From contig NC_092567.1 in the NCBI RefSeq assembly GCF_037975245.1, positions 3,976,214-4,040,213 on the forward strand: DNA of 64,000 bases, in the 5' to 3' direction. Under the pieces are notes generated by a model. It was not told the DNA's origin. It made no database searches and was given only the letters and a program-made list of their open reading frames with translations. This document shows, in pieces, positions 13,101 through 25,135 of this stretch. Made by a program: the position numbers and the translations under genes. The stretch's first letter is position 1; each line of letters opens with the position of its first letter. Origin of the DNA: Apostichopus japonicus (lineage: Eukaryota; Echinodermata; Holothuroidea; Aspidochirotida; Stichopodidae).

Positions 13101-16100
13101 AAGAAGACTATAAGTGTCTGTTTCGGTCATCAACTGTGGAGGTGAATATTGTTTGTCATATCTCAATGCTTTTTGTTGTACTACCTAGATTAAAGCCTGT
13201 TGTTCATCCTGGATATAGCCTACATTACACATTCTTATAAAGATTATACATGTAACATCATCAAAACACAATGCAGTTTGCATTCTGGTTCAAAGCATTG
13301 AGAACGATTATTACAATACTTGATTTTCAGTCAGTCAGTGCTCAAAGCTCTCAAAACTTTATACATGGAATCATTTTTTAAAATATGTTACTCATAGAGT
13401 TCTGATGAATATGACAGTTGATATTGTACATCTTTCAAAGGAACACACTGAACTTATTCACTTTAGCTAATGCAAAATAATGACTATTTATCAGCAATAA
13501 TATACCTCACAATGTTGCCGAGTTAATTGGTATAGTTAAGGTGCATTGACCTACCCATTGCGTTGTTCACTATAAATGTTATACACAGTTCAATCCACAC
13601 AGCCATAAGTGAGCTTGGTGATTATTACCTGGACAGTAGATTCACACTGATGTCAACCACACTTATACCATACTAACTTAAATGCTAGAGTTTGAAGTCC
13701 AGCTACTTTTGTTTAACAATTCCATTTAAAGTGTACTAGTTGTTAATGCTGAAAATGGAAGAATCTATATTCCAAATTCAAATTTAATTGCAAATATTCA
13801 TGAATTTTTACTTAACTTAGGTGGATGCAAGAAGAGTTTAAGAAGAGAACACCTGACCAGGGGAAGGTGACTAAGCTTATGGAGATAACATTTGAAGAGA
13901 GAAGGAAGGATGTTAAAAATAAGATGGTCATCCTCCACATGAAGGGGAAGTATCCATTCCTGTTCACTTTAACTGAGGTATGAAGAATATCTAACTCCAA
14001 ATGACATAATTCTTTCTAGCTGACCAGGGTGTACTTTTAGAAGTGTAATTAGGAAGAGTAAATCATATAATTTGAAAGTTCGCCCTTTAAGTGGGGCTGC
14101 AGTGGCATTTGAGGTGACCTGTTGAAGGTCACTAGTTTGAAAAGTGAGCCTGTGTATTACATAACTATTTCGCTTCCCGTAGTAAAGGTAAAGCATGAAT
14201 AATTTGCTCGTTAAGGTGGGGTTCCCCCTGAATCTACCTCATTGGCCTCTTAATTGTCTCAGGCAGTAATAACCCAATGGTAGTAGTATTATAAGGGCAC
14301 ATGTTAGTTAAATCAGACTACTCATGTATTGCAATTAGCTATTCAAAGTTTCGTTCTTTAGTATTGCACAGGCAGAAACAACGGATCAGATCAGTTATTA
14401 GTTTTTTTTATATATTCAATTAAATTTGTGGGTAACATGCTTAAAGTTTTATTGACATTTACTGTTTTCAGATTCATAATGAATTTACAAGAATAACAGG
14501 GATTGCAGCAATTGAGGCTATATCAAGCAACATCAAGTCATTCCGAGATGGAATTCTCAACCTTCAAGTGAAAAACCAAGATGCTTCTGACTTCAAGAAG
14601 ATAGCAATTGACAAAGCAGACACTTCTGTATCAGTGGAAAAGGCTGAAGGTAGTTATATGCATAAGCTAACTCTGCAGTTCTTCTGGGATTGGGGATGAT
14701 TCCCATTTCAATCATGTACAGTAGCAATGATAGGTCAATGAAACAACCTATTAGTTTTAATGAGGAGAGCCCACAAATGTTTGTATTTATGATTATATGC
14801 GTGTTTGTTTGTGTGTCTGTATATGCAGGAGCGGACTATAAGTGGTATTCATTCTGTGTGCAGTGTCTTGTTATGTCCTGCAGATGAATATGTGCCCTGT
14901 TGGTTTTGACTCAGATGTTAAGTGTTTCATAAAATGGATGTTTTATTTAACTGTCAATATGCTCACAGTGTCTGGAATAAGTTCCAAGCAGCGTGAATGA
15001 AATAAATTTCTTTGGTTTAATCACCGGCTGACTTCTAACTACATAATAAATATGTTAGTCAGTTTGTGCCTTCCTTTTCATCTTTGATTGTATAAACAGC
15101 ATTGACTATGGTGCTACAGTCCCACCTTCTGAAGGACAGTTCTGGTTGCAAAAAAATATTGGATGCTATTCTTTGTGTGTGTTGCACACTTTAAGTGGTG
15201 GTTCCACTTAGTCTTCAAAATGTACCCGATGTTAATAAAAGCATACTTCTCTGTTGGACCATACAGTTTGAGACTTGGCTATAATTATTCACAACTATAT
15301 ATACAGTAGTTTATCTTGCTGCATTTATCTCTGCGTTTTGCCTTTACTTGTTCACAATGAGTATGCAATGACTAACTTTAACCCACTTTTACATCTTACC
15401 AATAGAAATGAAAACCATGGCTGCATTATACCTAATACCATCCGTATTTAAACAGAAGCCATCCTTGATAATGGGGACAGATGAAGACAACATGGTAAGA
15501 TGAATGTACAATATTCAATGATTTTGTGCTTCCAAAATGTGGTCTGACCGCTAGCTTATCATCTTTGTAGCTCACATTGACACAACTAAATTTTGCAGGT
15601 TCCCTGTGTTTGAACCTTCTTTTTTTGCAAAACCTTTCATTTGTGTTTGATTATAAGCAATTCAGTCTTGAATTGTCGAAATCCAAATGTATTCCAATCT
15701 GGACCAGGTAGGTGATATTTGTCCCATAAAATTTGCCTAGCACTTTTAACTAAAACAGTTGTCATTATGAGTGACACCTTAAATAATATGTGTAGCTTAA
15801 AGAAACTTTCATGATGACAGTATGGATTTGCCAGAATAGTAAAATGACCTCAGGCATGACAACCATTAGGCTCACAGCTCTATACGTAAAGACTGTGTGG
15901 TCTGTGTCCTTATGTCTACAGTGTAGTTTACCATACACTGTTCACACAAAGGCCCTCAAAGAGGTAATTTTACAACCGTGGCAGGCTGGTTATATTATAC
16001 CAAGAAACTATTCAAGTGATACCTTGGCATTTGGGGCCTGTACAACAGATCTTTAAGATGCTTGTCCTTTGTTCTCGTTTTACCCTGCATAAAACTCACT

Positions 16101-16500
16101 GATCTTTAAAGGGCCACTGTTTAAGAAAGTAGCACCTGGAGTGTTTGTGCAATTGCCCAGTTAACCATTTTTTCCCCTGTATACATGTATACTCACTTGT
16201 AGTTGCTATAATATATAAGCATTTGCACAGAATGTTGTGAAATTCATGAAAGATGTTTGTTTGCACAACATATTAACAGGTACTCTGCAGCATAAAACAT
16301 TAACTGTTCATGAGATAACCCTGAAGTGGTGGCTGCAAATCTTTCAGATGATTTTAGTTTCATTTCTCTTTACTTTTCACTTTTAGGGAAACCTGTCACC
16401 ATATATGCTTATGAGTGCAGATGTGTTTCAGGCAGACGGAAGCTTCATTATAAACTGCGAAAGAGAGACAGTTGTGACCGCGAGCACTTTTCTGGAATAA
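10131..16500 (+). CDS. SAMD3-like protein gene, nine exons, stop codon in last exon
   Basis: Exons with compatible phases: 10,131-10,588; 11,053-11,214; 12,000-12,096; 12,626-12,783; 13,821-13,977; 14,472-14,649; 15,406-15,494; 15,922-15,963; 16,387-16,500. All introns are GT/AG. The 484-residue product starts with a ubiquitin-like or PB1/CIDE-N-like segment (MHILVTFGTENRIVTVI...), then an acidic linker, then the region typical of invertebrate SAMD3-like proteins: PTAKLRIQLIQVLFNYM, HPTRLQYEQIAQQLVKEYP, DYWKLKLSDKFRNERKSIR, WMQEEFKKRTP, HNEFTRITGIAAIEAI. No SAM domain is visible, so the name reflects the shared C-terminal region only. The short eighth exon is the least certain. It sits 203 bp after the transposase gene on the same strand and inside the same element, and may act as an accessory DNA-binding or regulatory protein. 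That role is inference. Confidence 0.7.
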
Positions 16501-16659
16501 CTTACAACTCTCTTTGAAGTATACTGGGTATTTGGTATGGAATATCCCAAACAGACAAAGGACATATTTAACTTTATCGAGTGCTGCCTCCTTAAAATGA
16601 GGAACATTAAGCCAACCCGTTGTGTTTCATCTCTCATAACCAAGTTAGCAACTGCATGA
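16501..16659 (+). pseudogene. Conserved-looking C-terminal tail beyond an in-frame TAA
   Basis: After TAA (16,498-16,500) the same frame stays open for 52 codons to TGA at 16,657-16,659, encoding a tail with LTTLFEVYWVFGMEYPKQTK and ECCLLKMRNIKPTRC. Aromatic, patterned content of this kind continues directly from the preceding STFLE and looks like the family C-terminus rather than random 3' UTR. The stop is therefore probably a point nonsense mutation. Readthrough cannot be excluded. Confidence 0.55.
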
Positions 16660-18047
16660 ATAGTCAGCTATTGTGGAGAAGCAAAGTTTTTATTCATTCT
16701 TAAGTTCGGTCAGTATTGTTATTTGTTTTCCATTCATTCTTCTTATTTTTTTTTGTTCCGTTGAGACAAAAGTGGTTAAACTTTTGTTTTAATTTCCATC
16801 CATCTTCTCTATAGCAGTGTTGTAATAATGGGTTTGAATAAGCTTTTCATATTTTAACCTGAATATTTTAAACTGCATAAAGGTCCATTCATTAAAACCC
16901 TGTTGTAAAGCGTTAAGTAAGAAAGTAAAGAAACTTTACATGTTTTATTTGTTAGAAATATATTGACCTTTAAATAGGTCATGTGTCCAGAATTCTGGAC
17001 TAAGTACCACCACCTGGTCCTGTTGACCATTGGTGATATGTAGCCTGCAATCACATCATTACATTATCATCAAGATGACATAAGAGTTGTGAGCTGTGGT
17101 TATTCCCCAAGGGTTATTTCTCACGTTCTGTGTGTCTATTCTTGCAAGGTTCTTACATACTGTAAGCTGTTTGAACATATTTTTAAATTTTACAATTTCA
17201 GTCATTTAAACAAGAGAGTAAAATACATTTCCAGTTAGAAATGTACAAAGAGACAATTATGAGTGTTGCTTTCCACAATCAGGCTTCAATAAATGACCTA
17301 ACCACCTGGGAATGTTGACCTGTTATATTTTCACTTATAGAATGCTGGAGTGAATGCACAAAAAAATATGTTGAATCTTTTAAAGTACAGTTAATGATTT
17401 TTCATATCACACTTTCATAACAACACTCAAAAGGAAGCATGTGATGTAAACTTGTTTTGTTCTTTAATATGTTGTATCTCCCATATCTCTGGTGTTCATT
17501 TTGTTCTAGTAATCTTAAACATGCAATTCTTGCTACAGTATGCCATTGTTCCTTGTATAACGTATCCTTTATTTCCTTTATTCCCTTTCATTTATGGTAC
17601 ACAGTGTGTGTTGAGCAATCTTAGTCTTCCAACCTGGTTCTTGTCACAAAGTATATTGTGTTGGTTATCATTGATTTGATTATCAGCTTTTAGTTGTAGT
17701 TTACTTTCATTCTTCTTGTACTTGTTCTCCTTGTTTGAAGCCAGAAATATACTCAGTTAAACATATTAAATCACACATATCTTTTCTCTTCATTTGGGTG
17801 TTTTTACTCCTCTTTAGAACTCATTTTTGCAAACTTATGATTAAAAAACCCAAAAATGTGTAAATTTTGGGACAAATGCGTAACCGAAAGATGTGAGTAA
17901 GTGTACTCCAAAAAATTGAATTTACCCACCATGTTTGAGTTATAAAACGCATATTTCATGAGAAAAATTACCAAGTAAATGAATAAAATATGGGACAGAG
18001 TTTATTTAGCGCAAATGAATTTTTTAACCCAGAACAAGTTAAGAGTG
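16660..18047. other. 3' region of the CACTA-like element
   Basis: No coding sequence. A canonical AATAAA lies at 17,288-17,293, about 630 bp past the TGA, and is a candidate polyadenylation signal. The terminal 150 bp carry AGATGTGAGTAA (17,889-17,900) and AGTTTATTTAG (17,999-18,009). The latter also occurs at 5,966-5,976 just inside the left end, in the same orientation. Confidence 0.4.
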
Positions 18048-19770
18048 TACCTACTATGCATCCAACTATATCCATCTATCATATCCATCCATACTATCAT
18101 ATCCATCTTATCCATTCATCCATCCATCCTATACATCCATCTGTTTCCATCTAACCTATACACCAATCCTGTCCAAATATCCTATCCATCCAATCTATCC
18201 TATCCATCCATCCTATTTATCTATCTTATCCATATATCCATCCTATCAATTCATCGTATCAATCCATCTGATCAATCCTCACCATCCATCCTATCCATCC
18301 GTCCTTTCCATCGTATCCATCTATTATATACAACATATCCATCCATCTTATCCATACTATCCATCTATTCATCATATCCATCCAATTATATCTATCCATC
18401 CATCCATCGTATCCATCCATCTTCTCAAATCCATCCAATCCTTCCATCCATCCTATTTATCCATCCTATACATCCTATCTAACCAATTCTATCCATCTAT
18501 CCTATCAATCCATTATATCTATTCATCCAACTATCCATCCTATCAATCCATCGTATCCCTTCATCCTACACATCCTATTCATCCATCGCATCCATCCTAT
18601 CCATACACCCTGTCTATCCATCCTATCCATCTATCCTATATATCTATCATATCCATTCATCCTATCCGTCCATCCACCCACTCCCTCCATCATATCCATC
18701 CATCCTAAATATCCATCTATCCTATCCATTGTATCCATATATTCTATCTATCCATCCAATCCATCTATCATATACATCTATCCTATCCATCCATCATATC
18801 CATCAATCCTATCCAACCTATCTATCTACCATATTCCCCTATCCATCCATCGTATGCATCCTATACATCCAATTATATCCGTCCATCCTATATATCCATT
18901 CTATCCATCCATCCTATCCATCGTATCCATCTATCCTATCTCTCCATCCTATCCATCTATCATATCCATCTATCCTATCTATTCATCCAATCCATCTATC
19001 TTATACATCCATCCTATCCATCTATCCTATATATCCATCATATCCATTCACCCTATCCGTCCATCCACCCACTCCCTCCATCATATCCATCCATCCTAAA
19101 TATCCATCTATCCTATCCATTGTATCAATCTATCTTATCTATCTATCCAATCCATCTATCATATACATCTATCCTATCCATCCATCATATCCATCAATCC
19201 TATCCAACCTATCTATCTACCATATTCATCCACCCTATCCACCTATCCATCCATCGTATGCATCCTATACATCCAATTATATCTCTCCATCCTATATATC
19301 CTTTCTATCCATCCATTCTATCCATCCTATCCATCTATCCGATACAACCTATCTATCGTTCCTATGAATGTATTGTATCCGTTCATCTATCCAATCCATT
19401 CATCCTATACATCCATCATATACATCCATCCTATCCATCCATACTATCCATCCATTCTATCCATCATATTAATGCATATTATCCATCTATCCTATCCATC
19501 CTATCCATACATCATATCCATAATATCCATATATCTTATCACTCCATCCAATACATCCGATTCTATCCATTAATCTTATCCATCCATCATATACACCCTA
19601 TACATACTATGCATCCAATTATATCCATCTATCATATCCATCCATAATATCAATCCATCCTATCCATTCATCCTAATTAACCTATCCATCCATCCATTCA
19701 TCCTATCCATCCATCGATTCATATACCTACCTATATACCTATCTATATATTGATCTATCTGTATCAGTAT
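18048..19770. repeat. Right part of the CCATCCTAT-type satellite, with internal duplication
   Basis: Continuation of the array at 5,025-5,958. The block CACCCACTCCCTCC...AAATATCCATC occurs at about 18,670 and 19,065, showing an internal higher-order duplication of about 395 bp, and once more in the left part at about 5,388. 19,064-19,600 is nearly identical to 5,385-5,955. The array grades into CTATATACCTATCTATATATTG simple sequence at its right edge. Tyr/Ser/Pro/Ile-rich ORFs here are artefacts. Confidence 0.9.
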
Positions 19771-22229
19771 AATAAAAGTATTTGATACTTTACCAAACTA
19801 GCTAATTTATAAACGTATACAGATTACATTTTAATTGAGCGGTCCGTCATCACATACATATTCTTAGACTAAAGATCAGAAGCCATTTTTCATTTACTTT
19901 TATTTTTTGGCAATGTTAGCATACACTTTTAGTTCCTTAACAATCTTTTCTTGCTAATATTCATTATTATAAGAAAATATTATTAATTTGGTGTTTTGTG
20001 AAAATTCTGTATTGGCTACATTTGCTTTTTTTTACACGACTGCCTTTCCGACATGGATTTTTGTGGAAAGCCAACGCATTTTGCGTTGCTGGAAAGATAA
20101 CTGAATACATTTATAGAGAAAGTAGGCTGCTAATTGAAAGAATTTAATAGCAGGATCTAGTAGATGTGGGCAAAACTACACCATTGAAAGTTTGTCACCC
20201 TGGCCTAAGTATTGACGCAACCAACATAAAAGGCGTTTGAAATAGTTTCTAGTAATTTAAGCATTCCGTACCATATCTTGCGGTAGAAATGCTGCGACTT
20301 GCAAGTAAAACACACCCAAGTACACGTTAAGCTCTATTACCACGACTTCCCCGGATATCATCAGGTTAAATCGAGTCTATCGGAAAATAAAGTGACAAAG
20401 ATATGTAAGGAATGTATAAAGTTTGAATGTGCTGGAATTGCTTAAAAGGTTTTCATGTCTTGCTTCACCAATTATAATAACGATAAAATGGTAGCAAACT
20501 GATTTTCGTTTTGAAAAATGTACTTTGGTGTGAACATTTAATGAGGGTTTCCTGGAGAACAGGGTAGGAGGAGGGTGGTTTGGTGTTAGACAGGGGTAAA
20601 TATGTTAGATTAGGTTCCATCAATTGAAGTATACAATCAATTTGTTCTACTATTTCGCAGGGGAGACTGATGGGAATGGCTGGAGTTAAATCTAAAGGTA
20701 GAATAAGGGTGGGGTTTGGCGGTGGAGGTGATTGAAGTTCAAGATAATTTAACAAATTTGGTGTTATAGCCACCGCGATATTTCTTTTTGCGTTTTAAAG
20801 TGACAGTTACTATGAATACGGTATCGCATTTGCAAGACGCTTTGTCAAAGTCGTTTATTTGGAATATAAGAGATATATAATAGAAAACAAGTAACATGAG
20901 ATTTGAAAAAAAGATGATAAATATATACAACGGGAATAAGGCATGAATGCTTCAGTTTTGGTATTTACTTTCCTTAGGAAGAGAATATTTTGCTATAGCT
21001 GATTTATCAGAATTCTATTTATTCTACAATGATATGGAGGTTTGTTATTCTAGTTTGTCTAGCATAAAACTTCGTATGTAGAGTAGCCGAAATATCGAAT
21101 TACACACCACTGTAAAAATTAATGAACCATACATTGGTTGCATGCAATGACTACACACAGATGTTCGTAGGATTGTGTACGGATTGCTGTATTGTTAAAA
21201 CAAGAGCAGCAACGCTGCTAAAGCTCATGTTACCTACTATTTGAGAAATTTTGTTTTGCTTGTGCATAATACATACGCAAGATAACGGTGTTATTTCCAT
21301 TCCATCCATCTCCTCTACCCCTTGCCTTATGCTCCTTCTTAGCAGGAAGAATTTTTTATTAAATGATAGAAGGTTGTAAACATTTGTTTTGAATAAAAAA
21401 GACATAAAGAATTTTTTTATTCAATTTGTGCCCTCTCAATTAGTACCTACTATAAGTATGTAAGTTATAACTCTAACGTACCGCTGGAATCTTACGTTAA
21501 ACTAGTTTTGTTTCTGGAATACAATATATTCGTCGCCTGAGCCACATGTAAATGTTCCCCGCTATATCAATATAGTGAACGGCCAATATGGCTATATGGT
21601 CACCAACATCGATTATGATCGTATCCCCGTATTTACAGCTTGTACGCATGCTCACATGTACGCCATGTATTTGGTACCTTCTCAGAAAGGAAAACTATAT
21701 TTTTCATGCGGATCGTAGCAATGTGCCATTCAACCTTTATATTTGTCGCAGGTACTTATAAGTATAAGCTGCATAATGAGCTTCTACTTAATGCGAATTA
21801 ATCCTCGACTCTAAACATTAATTTAAAAGGCACTAGTCTTTGTGAGGTCGGCTACACCGAACTAACTTGAGGACATGTAGTTAGGTATAGTTTTTATAGA
21901 AGCTTTAAACTACAAATGCTGTGAAGGGACAAATACACGCACATAATACAGACAGCTTAATACAGAGGTTACCACAGTGAACACAAAAGAAAGATTCCAC
22001 TATATACCAAAAGTCTTCATAGGGGATGTTATTCCCCATAATACATCACGCTACACTATCATTGGGGTAGTGGTGAGGAACAAATTACAATATGTTGACT
22101 TAATATACTTTAGAGTGACATGTGCAAGTATAGGTTTTCTAGTTGTAGATAGCTGTCTCATCCGACTGGTGACACGTGACCTATTTACTGTAGGAAGTGA
22201 TTCCTTAATTGATTAGAATATATGTGTTA
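19771..22229. other. 2.5 kb without a recognised gene
   Basis: AT-rich unique sequence. A small hairpin (AACGCA...TGCGTT at about 20,073-20,087) and a stretch near 22,128-22,160 resembling 31,913-31,940 (TTTCTAGTTGTTGATA-like) are the only structure noted. The latter suggests that repeat C starts upstream of 22,230. The minus-strand ORF at 20,465-20,773 has no family character. Confidence 0.5.
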
Positions 22230-22852
22230 TTAAACAAAGAAGAAAGCACACCACATAGGAGAGTTCAAAATCAACAGCAAATACAAGTCACATACACACA
22301 TGTACCTAAAATGGAACAAATCGGATACCAATAGACACTAAATGGGGTCTAAATATAGTATAGCGTGTCTGTGTTTGTGTGTGTTTGTAGGGAGTGTGGT
22401 GGATTCCCTCTATATCACCAGGTCTTGCACTCAACCCACCTCAATTAATTCCTCCATTTATTACTACAATCTGTTAACCTTATATACTTACCTAATGAGG
22501 TTTTAATTGGATGACATTTGTTCTGGTTAAATAACATTGACTCAACAACCTTTAGTTTCAATAATATGGGAGTTCTTTATTGTTATATTCAATCCTTGAA
22601 ATTATTGGTGTCGAATGGTCCTGGAATGGGAGGTGATTTCCAACTGTTTGTTTCTGGAAGAGGTGATGAACACAATGCCATAGCAATATATTGCTAATCT
22701 AAGAACAATGTGACTGTATCGGAAATTCATTACAAAACAAGTCAATATATCCAAATTATGCAGACATCAATCCGATGTACAAAGCTATTTTGAGAAACAC
22801 ATCCACTACTTCATGTATTACCGTGATCGCCGTGTTAAACCTGTCGTACAAC
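22230..22852. repeat. Repeat C1, left half (interrupted by a hAT element)
   Basis: Aligns to 32,150-32,783, beginning AAACAAAGAAGAAAG and ending GTCGTACAAC. The alignment stops at 22,852 and resumes at 26,476 because a transposon is inserted. No coding sequence. Its last 8 bp, CGTACAAC, are the transposon TSD. Confidence 0.85.
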
Positions 22853-23207
22853 CAGGGGCGTCAATCCGATTTGAAACGTGGGGGGGGGACGGAATCGATT
22901 CGAGTATTCCGGCCGTAAGTACTATCTAAGCGGAGCGCCACCATGGGTTGGCGCGCAGCGTACAAGAAAATTTTTCTTCTGGCAGACCCCTCAGATTGCA
23001 GGAAACGGCACTTCCCGTGCATTATGGCAGAAAGCAACACCCCTAAAATTGATAAAAATTTCCGGCAATTTTTTATTTTGGGAAATATTCTCGAAGGAAG
23101 TGATCGCCATGTATTCCTAAGTTTACCAATTCCTCGTCTCCCAGAAGCGCCCAACATTTAAGATATCGAAACATTTTCGTGTTGGCTGATCCATGATCAC
23201 CGCCCAT

Positions 23208-23858
23208 CAAGGGCGGCGGAAGCACTTTCAATCTGGGGGGGGGGGCACCAACATCAAAGGGCACTTTACAGCAATTCGATTGGACTGATGCAGCCTTATA
23301 TTTAGTTCCCTTTACAACTCTTATTGTATTATCTTATTTGTGTACACACATCACTCCATCAACGCCCCCCCCCCTCTCAAGGAAAATATGCATACTAGCA
23401 CTGCAATATCCAATGTGCAAATTGGGAAACAAGGAACAAGTTTTCTTTTGAGACAAAATGAGGCGAAATCATGCTAATTGCTAATGTAGGAATCTTCCGA
23501 ATTAGAGTTTATTTCTTGTTAATATCTTAACAAATTTGTTTCATTCGAAATAGCTTTGAGTTTGACCCACAGAAATTCACTAAGAGTCAGAGGCGTAGCC
23601 ATGCAGGAGTTGCAAAGTTGTATGCACGACTATCTGAGCGGAGCGCCACCATCAGTTGGCGCAGAGCGTAGTAGAAAATTTTTGGTTTTACAAATCCCTC
23701 AGATGGCCGGAAAAAGGCCCTTCCCGAGTGTTCATTCTGGTTACCTGGCCTCTTGCTAACTTGAGACACCTCAATTTTTATGTAGAAAATGGGCACATTT
23801 TTAACCTGGGGAAAAGTGGGGGCACGTGCCCCCTGTGCCCCCGGTTCCGCCGCCCTTG
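23208..23858. mobile_element. Nested hAT MITE, 651 bp, TSD CCGCCCAT
   Basis: The ends read CAAGGGCGGCGGAA inward on both sides. The flanks CCGCCCAT at 23,200-23,207 and 23,859-23,866 match perfectly. The interior includes long G and C runs (23,235-23,245; 23,365-23,374) and the box AGCGGAGCGCCACC at 23,637. A second copy starts at 63,463. No ORF conserved between the two copies was recognised. It sits inside the 22,853-26,475 element, so it is younger. Confidence 0.92.
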
Positions 23859-24265
23859 CCGCCCATGCCCGTGAGAAGTGGTGACTGGGTGAAGAAAAAG
23901 CCATGCCGTTTGAAAACATGGGCAGAAAAAGTGAAAGTAGCGAAACCTAAGGTAAAACGCGCGATAACGAAGTGATTATTTTCCAGGTTAATTGAGACTG
24001 TATCAAACGCGAGCTTAGGACAAACATATTCAAAGGTAATGGCATTACTAATCCCGATATGTGGTCTTTGAGGTGTGTGGAAAATCCGCAACGACCATCA
24101 AAGAGCAATTGAATATTTAGTCTACTTTTCGATTTCGATTTCGATTTTAAATTATGACAAAATGTTATGACACCTTTGATTTTTTTTTTTGGGGGGGGGG
24201 GCTGTGCCCCGGGCCCCAATGGGCACGACGCCACTGACCCCAGGGCCTCAGATATAGGCCCATTG

Positions 24266-24627
24266 CAGGGGTGGGCAACCTTTTGAATGAATGGGCCAGA
24301 TTTTAGGAGTGAAAGATTGACAGGGTCGCATCTAACCAACGGCCTGCTGCTGATTTCAAACCTTTGATTCCGAGGACGTTCAAGCAATAGGTGTGTGTAC
24401 TTAATCTGTATTCACAAAACCATAATGTCAATACAATCCTGTTGATAATTAATGGTGATAATAGACCAACCTGACAGCATCATAAGTGCAGATAAATTCT
24501 AAGCAGCTAGCTCGTTTTTGGTGATGATGCAAAATAGATTGAAATGTTTTCTTTTTCTTGAGACATCTCACGGGCCGCAAAAAAATCACTGGCGGGCCGC
24601 ATGTGGCCCGCAGGTTTCCCACCCCTG
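24266..24627. mobile_element. Second nested hAT-like MITE, 362 bp
   Basis: The left end is CAGGGGTGGGCAACCTTTT. The right end read inward is CAGGGGTGGGAAACCTGCGG, followed by GGCCACATGCGGCCCG. These termini are typical of hAT elements. The flanking octamers (GCCCATTG and GTCTATAG) agree at only five of eight positions, so the TSD has decayed or the boundary is slightly off. No ORF. Confidence 0.75.
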
Positions 24628-25135
24628 GTCTATAGGAACGATGTCCCAAAATTTCCCAGGACATATAGGCGAAGGAAGCTATCCGCCGCGACTGCATGTG
24701 AGTTTCTCGACTTTCTGTCCTGGGAGTCATACCACAAAATGGTGCATTTCCTCATACGCCATTATTAATAATTTAAATAACTAACTGATAAGGCACAGCC
24801 CATATCCGAGTTCGTATAGCGAGCTTAGCGCAAATTTGGCGCCAGCATGTTAAACCAGGTTGCTAGGTCTACGAGAATACATTTACATGAAATTTGAAAA
24901 CAAGGATAGCAAGACAAACAACTTTTATTATGTTTTCAGGACCTCACACATGCGCATGTATCGTCAGATTTAGAATAGGTCCCATGTGAGTGGTGGCTAA
25001 AGTGATGAAGGCATGAAAATAAATTAGTGGTTGATCGTTGGAGTCCTCAAGCAAGTTACCTCGGTTGCTAGGTGGATTTGCATCTGGTTATCGGGTGAAT
25101 TCTGGTCGGAGCGTACTATGTTACCACCATGTACC

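Larger units (their letters stand above)
5959..18047 (+). mobile_element. 12.09-kb CACTA-like (CMC-type) element carrying two genes, inserted in the satellite
   Basis: The element starts CACACAAAG at 5,959 and ends AAGAGTG at 18,047, so both termini begin CAC when read inward. The flanks duplicate TA (5,957-5,958 and 18,048-18,049), or TAC if the terminal C is counted. Removing 5,959-18,047 plus one TSD copy gives CTATACCTACTATGCATCC, which aligns without gaps to the intact satellite junction CTATACATACTATGCATCC near 19,595. A CAC terminus, a 2-3 bp TSD and a tnp2-like transposase match the CACTA/EnSpm group. Extended terminal inverted repeats are not visible. A 12-bp word AGATGTGAGTAA occurs near both ends (6,277 and 17,889) in the same orientation. 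Insertion is well supported; the superfamily call is inference. Confidence 0.7.

Noticed and set aside
17979-19647. Further His/Pro/Ser/Tyr/Ile-repeat ORFs and a Trp/Met/Asp-rich minus-strand ORF
   Set aside because: Same satellite artefact as at 5 kb; the minus-strand version is its complement.
5025-19770. CRISPR-like array
   Set aside because: Short degenerate tandem units without unique spacers in a eukaryotic sequence; this is a satellite.
20465-20773. Proline/leucine-rich 102-codon minus-strand ORF
   Set aside because: No domain, no splice context, no conservation evidence; the start and end are arbitrary.
22861-24387. Multiple overlapping ORFs on both strands in the hAT 5' half
   Set aside because: They run through TIRs, poly-G tracts and nested MITEs and are not conserved between the two copies of the 651-bp MITE.
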